Made by a program: the position numbers and the translations under genes. A DNA stretch of 64,000 bases, taken from NCBI GenBank assembly GCA_035327565.1, contig DAOLDB010000016.1:1-64000 (forward strand), in the 5' to 3' direction. A model generated the notes under the pieces. The model was not told where the DNA came from. It saw only the letters and a list, made by a program, of their open reading frames with translations, and ran no database searches. Every line of letters starts with the position of its first letter. Position 1 is the first letter of the stretch. Below are positions 63,944 through 64,000 of the stretch, piece by piece. Origin of the DNA: JABDLO01 sp035327565 (GTDB lineage Bacteria; Bacteroidota; Bacteroidia; Chitinophagales; Saprospiraceae).

Positions 63944-64000
63944 ATGGATTCTTTTTGTAGTTCTTTTCAATATTACATTTTAATATTTTCCTTGCCCTGT
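63933..64000 (-). CDS. C-terminal end of an ECF sigma factor gene (partial)
   Basis: From the window edge, one minus-strand frame reads RARKILKCNIEKNYKKNPYEQ and ends with TGA at 63933-63935. An R-x-R-x2-L ending with a basic tail is the usual last helix of ECF sigma factors (region 4). The stop overlaps the anti-sigma start, the normal arrangement of such pairs. Only about 21 codons are in the window, so the call rests on context and this short segment. Confidence 0.5.
   Translation of the reverse strand, partial: RARKILKCNIEKNYKKNPYEQ

Noticed and set aside
1..64000. CRISPR arrays, toxin-antitoxin pairs and known anti-phage systems
   Set aside because: No regular short repeats, no cas genes and no matching domain sets were seen.

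Overview
The window is a chromosomal segment of a Bacteroidota bacterium, AT-rich (about 39-40% G+C by eye). The evidence is a SusC/SusD pair, an LpxC-FabZ fusion, TonB-linked barrels with carboxypeptidase-like plug extensions, a Porin_10-type barrel, several Bacteroidota-only hypothetical families, promoters of the TAnnTTTG type in place of sigma70 boxes, and an absence of clear Shine-Dalgarno sequences. The overall look recalls Saprospiria or Chitinophagia, but the order is a guess. No insertion sequence, prophage, CRISPR array or rRNA was seen. One tRNA (Leu, CAG) is present.

Layout: 1-9.6 kb holds a DUF1800 stump, an outer-membrane barrel, a RidA-type lipoprotein, a TPR lipoprotein, a Spo0M-like protein, a membrane Fe-S reductase pair with a conserved partner, folE and a small lipoprotein. 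After the tRNA, 9.95-14.1 kb is an accessory stretch: a five-gene operon led by an ArsR repressor (AHSA1, alpha/beta hydrolase, DUF1801, RibD-like reductase), an exported VOC protein behind a perfect palindrome, and a decayed gene. 14.7-19.3 kb is a SusC/SusD nutrient uptake pair. 19.4-36 kb holds lpxH, a tail-specific protease, an M49-type peptidase, a CoA-binding protein, proline dehydrogenase, aroE, a sugar phosphate transferase, a Gfo/Idh/MocA oxidoreductase, an M14 carboxypeptidase and alaS.

36-46.7 kb holds an M23 peptidase, a DUF3667 protein abutting gatB, a MerR regulator, an ABC ATPase, the lipid A operon lpxD-lpxC/fabZ-lpxA, and divergently hemC, a DnaQ-like pseudoenzyme and hemD. 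46.8-64 kb holds a TMTC-like TPR membrane protein, an aminotransferase, recN, fabI, a membrane-anchored putative LAS peptidase, an SPFH protein, a porin, a LOG protein, an NtrC-like regulator without its DNA-binding domain, an M20 amidohydrolase, a glycosyltransferase fused to a degenerate sugar phosphotransferase module, recR, a small membrane protein, and an anti-sigma factor overlapping the end of an ECF sigma gene at the window edge.

Most of the window is housekeeping: envelope biogenesis (lpxA, lpxC/fabZ, lpxD, lpxH, fabI, sugar transferases), translation (alaS, gatB), tetrapyrrole synthesis (hemC, hemD) and repair (recN, recR). The features most worth a second look are the catalytically stripped DnaQ-like protein between hemC and hemD, the HTH-less NtrC-type protein, the glycosyltransferase fused to a degenerate phosphoglycosyltransferase, and the ArsR operon with the neighbouring palindromic operator. 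I did not find a clearly new multi-gene defence or mobile system.
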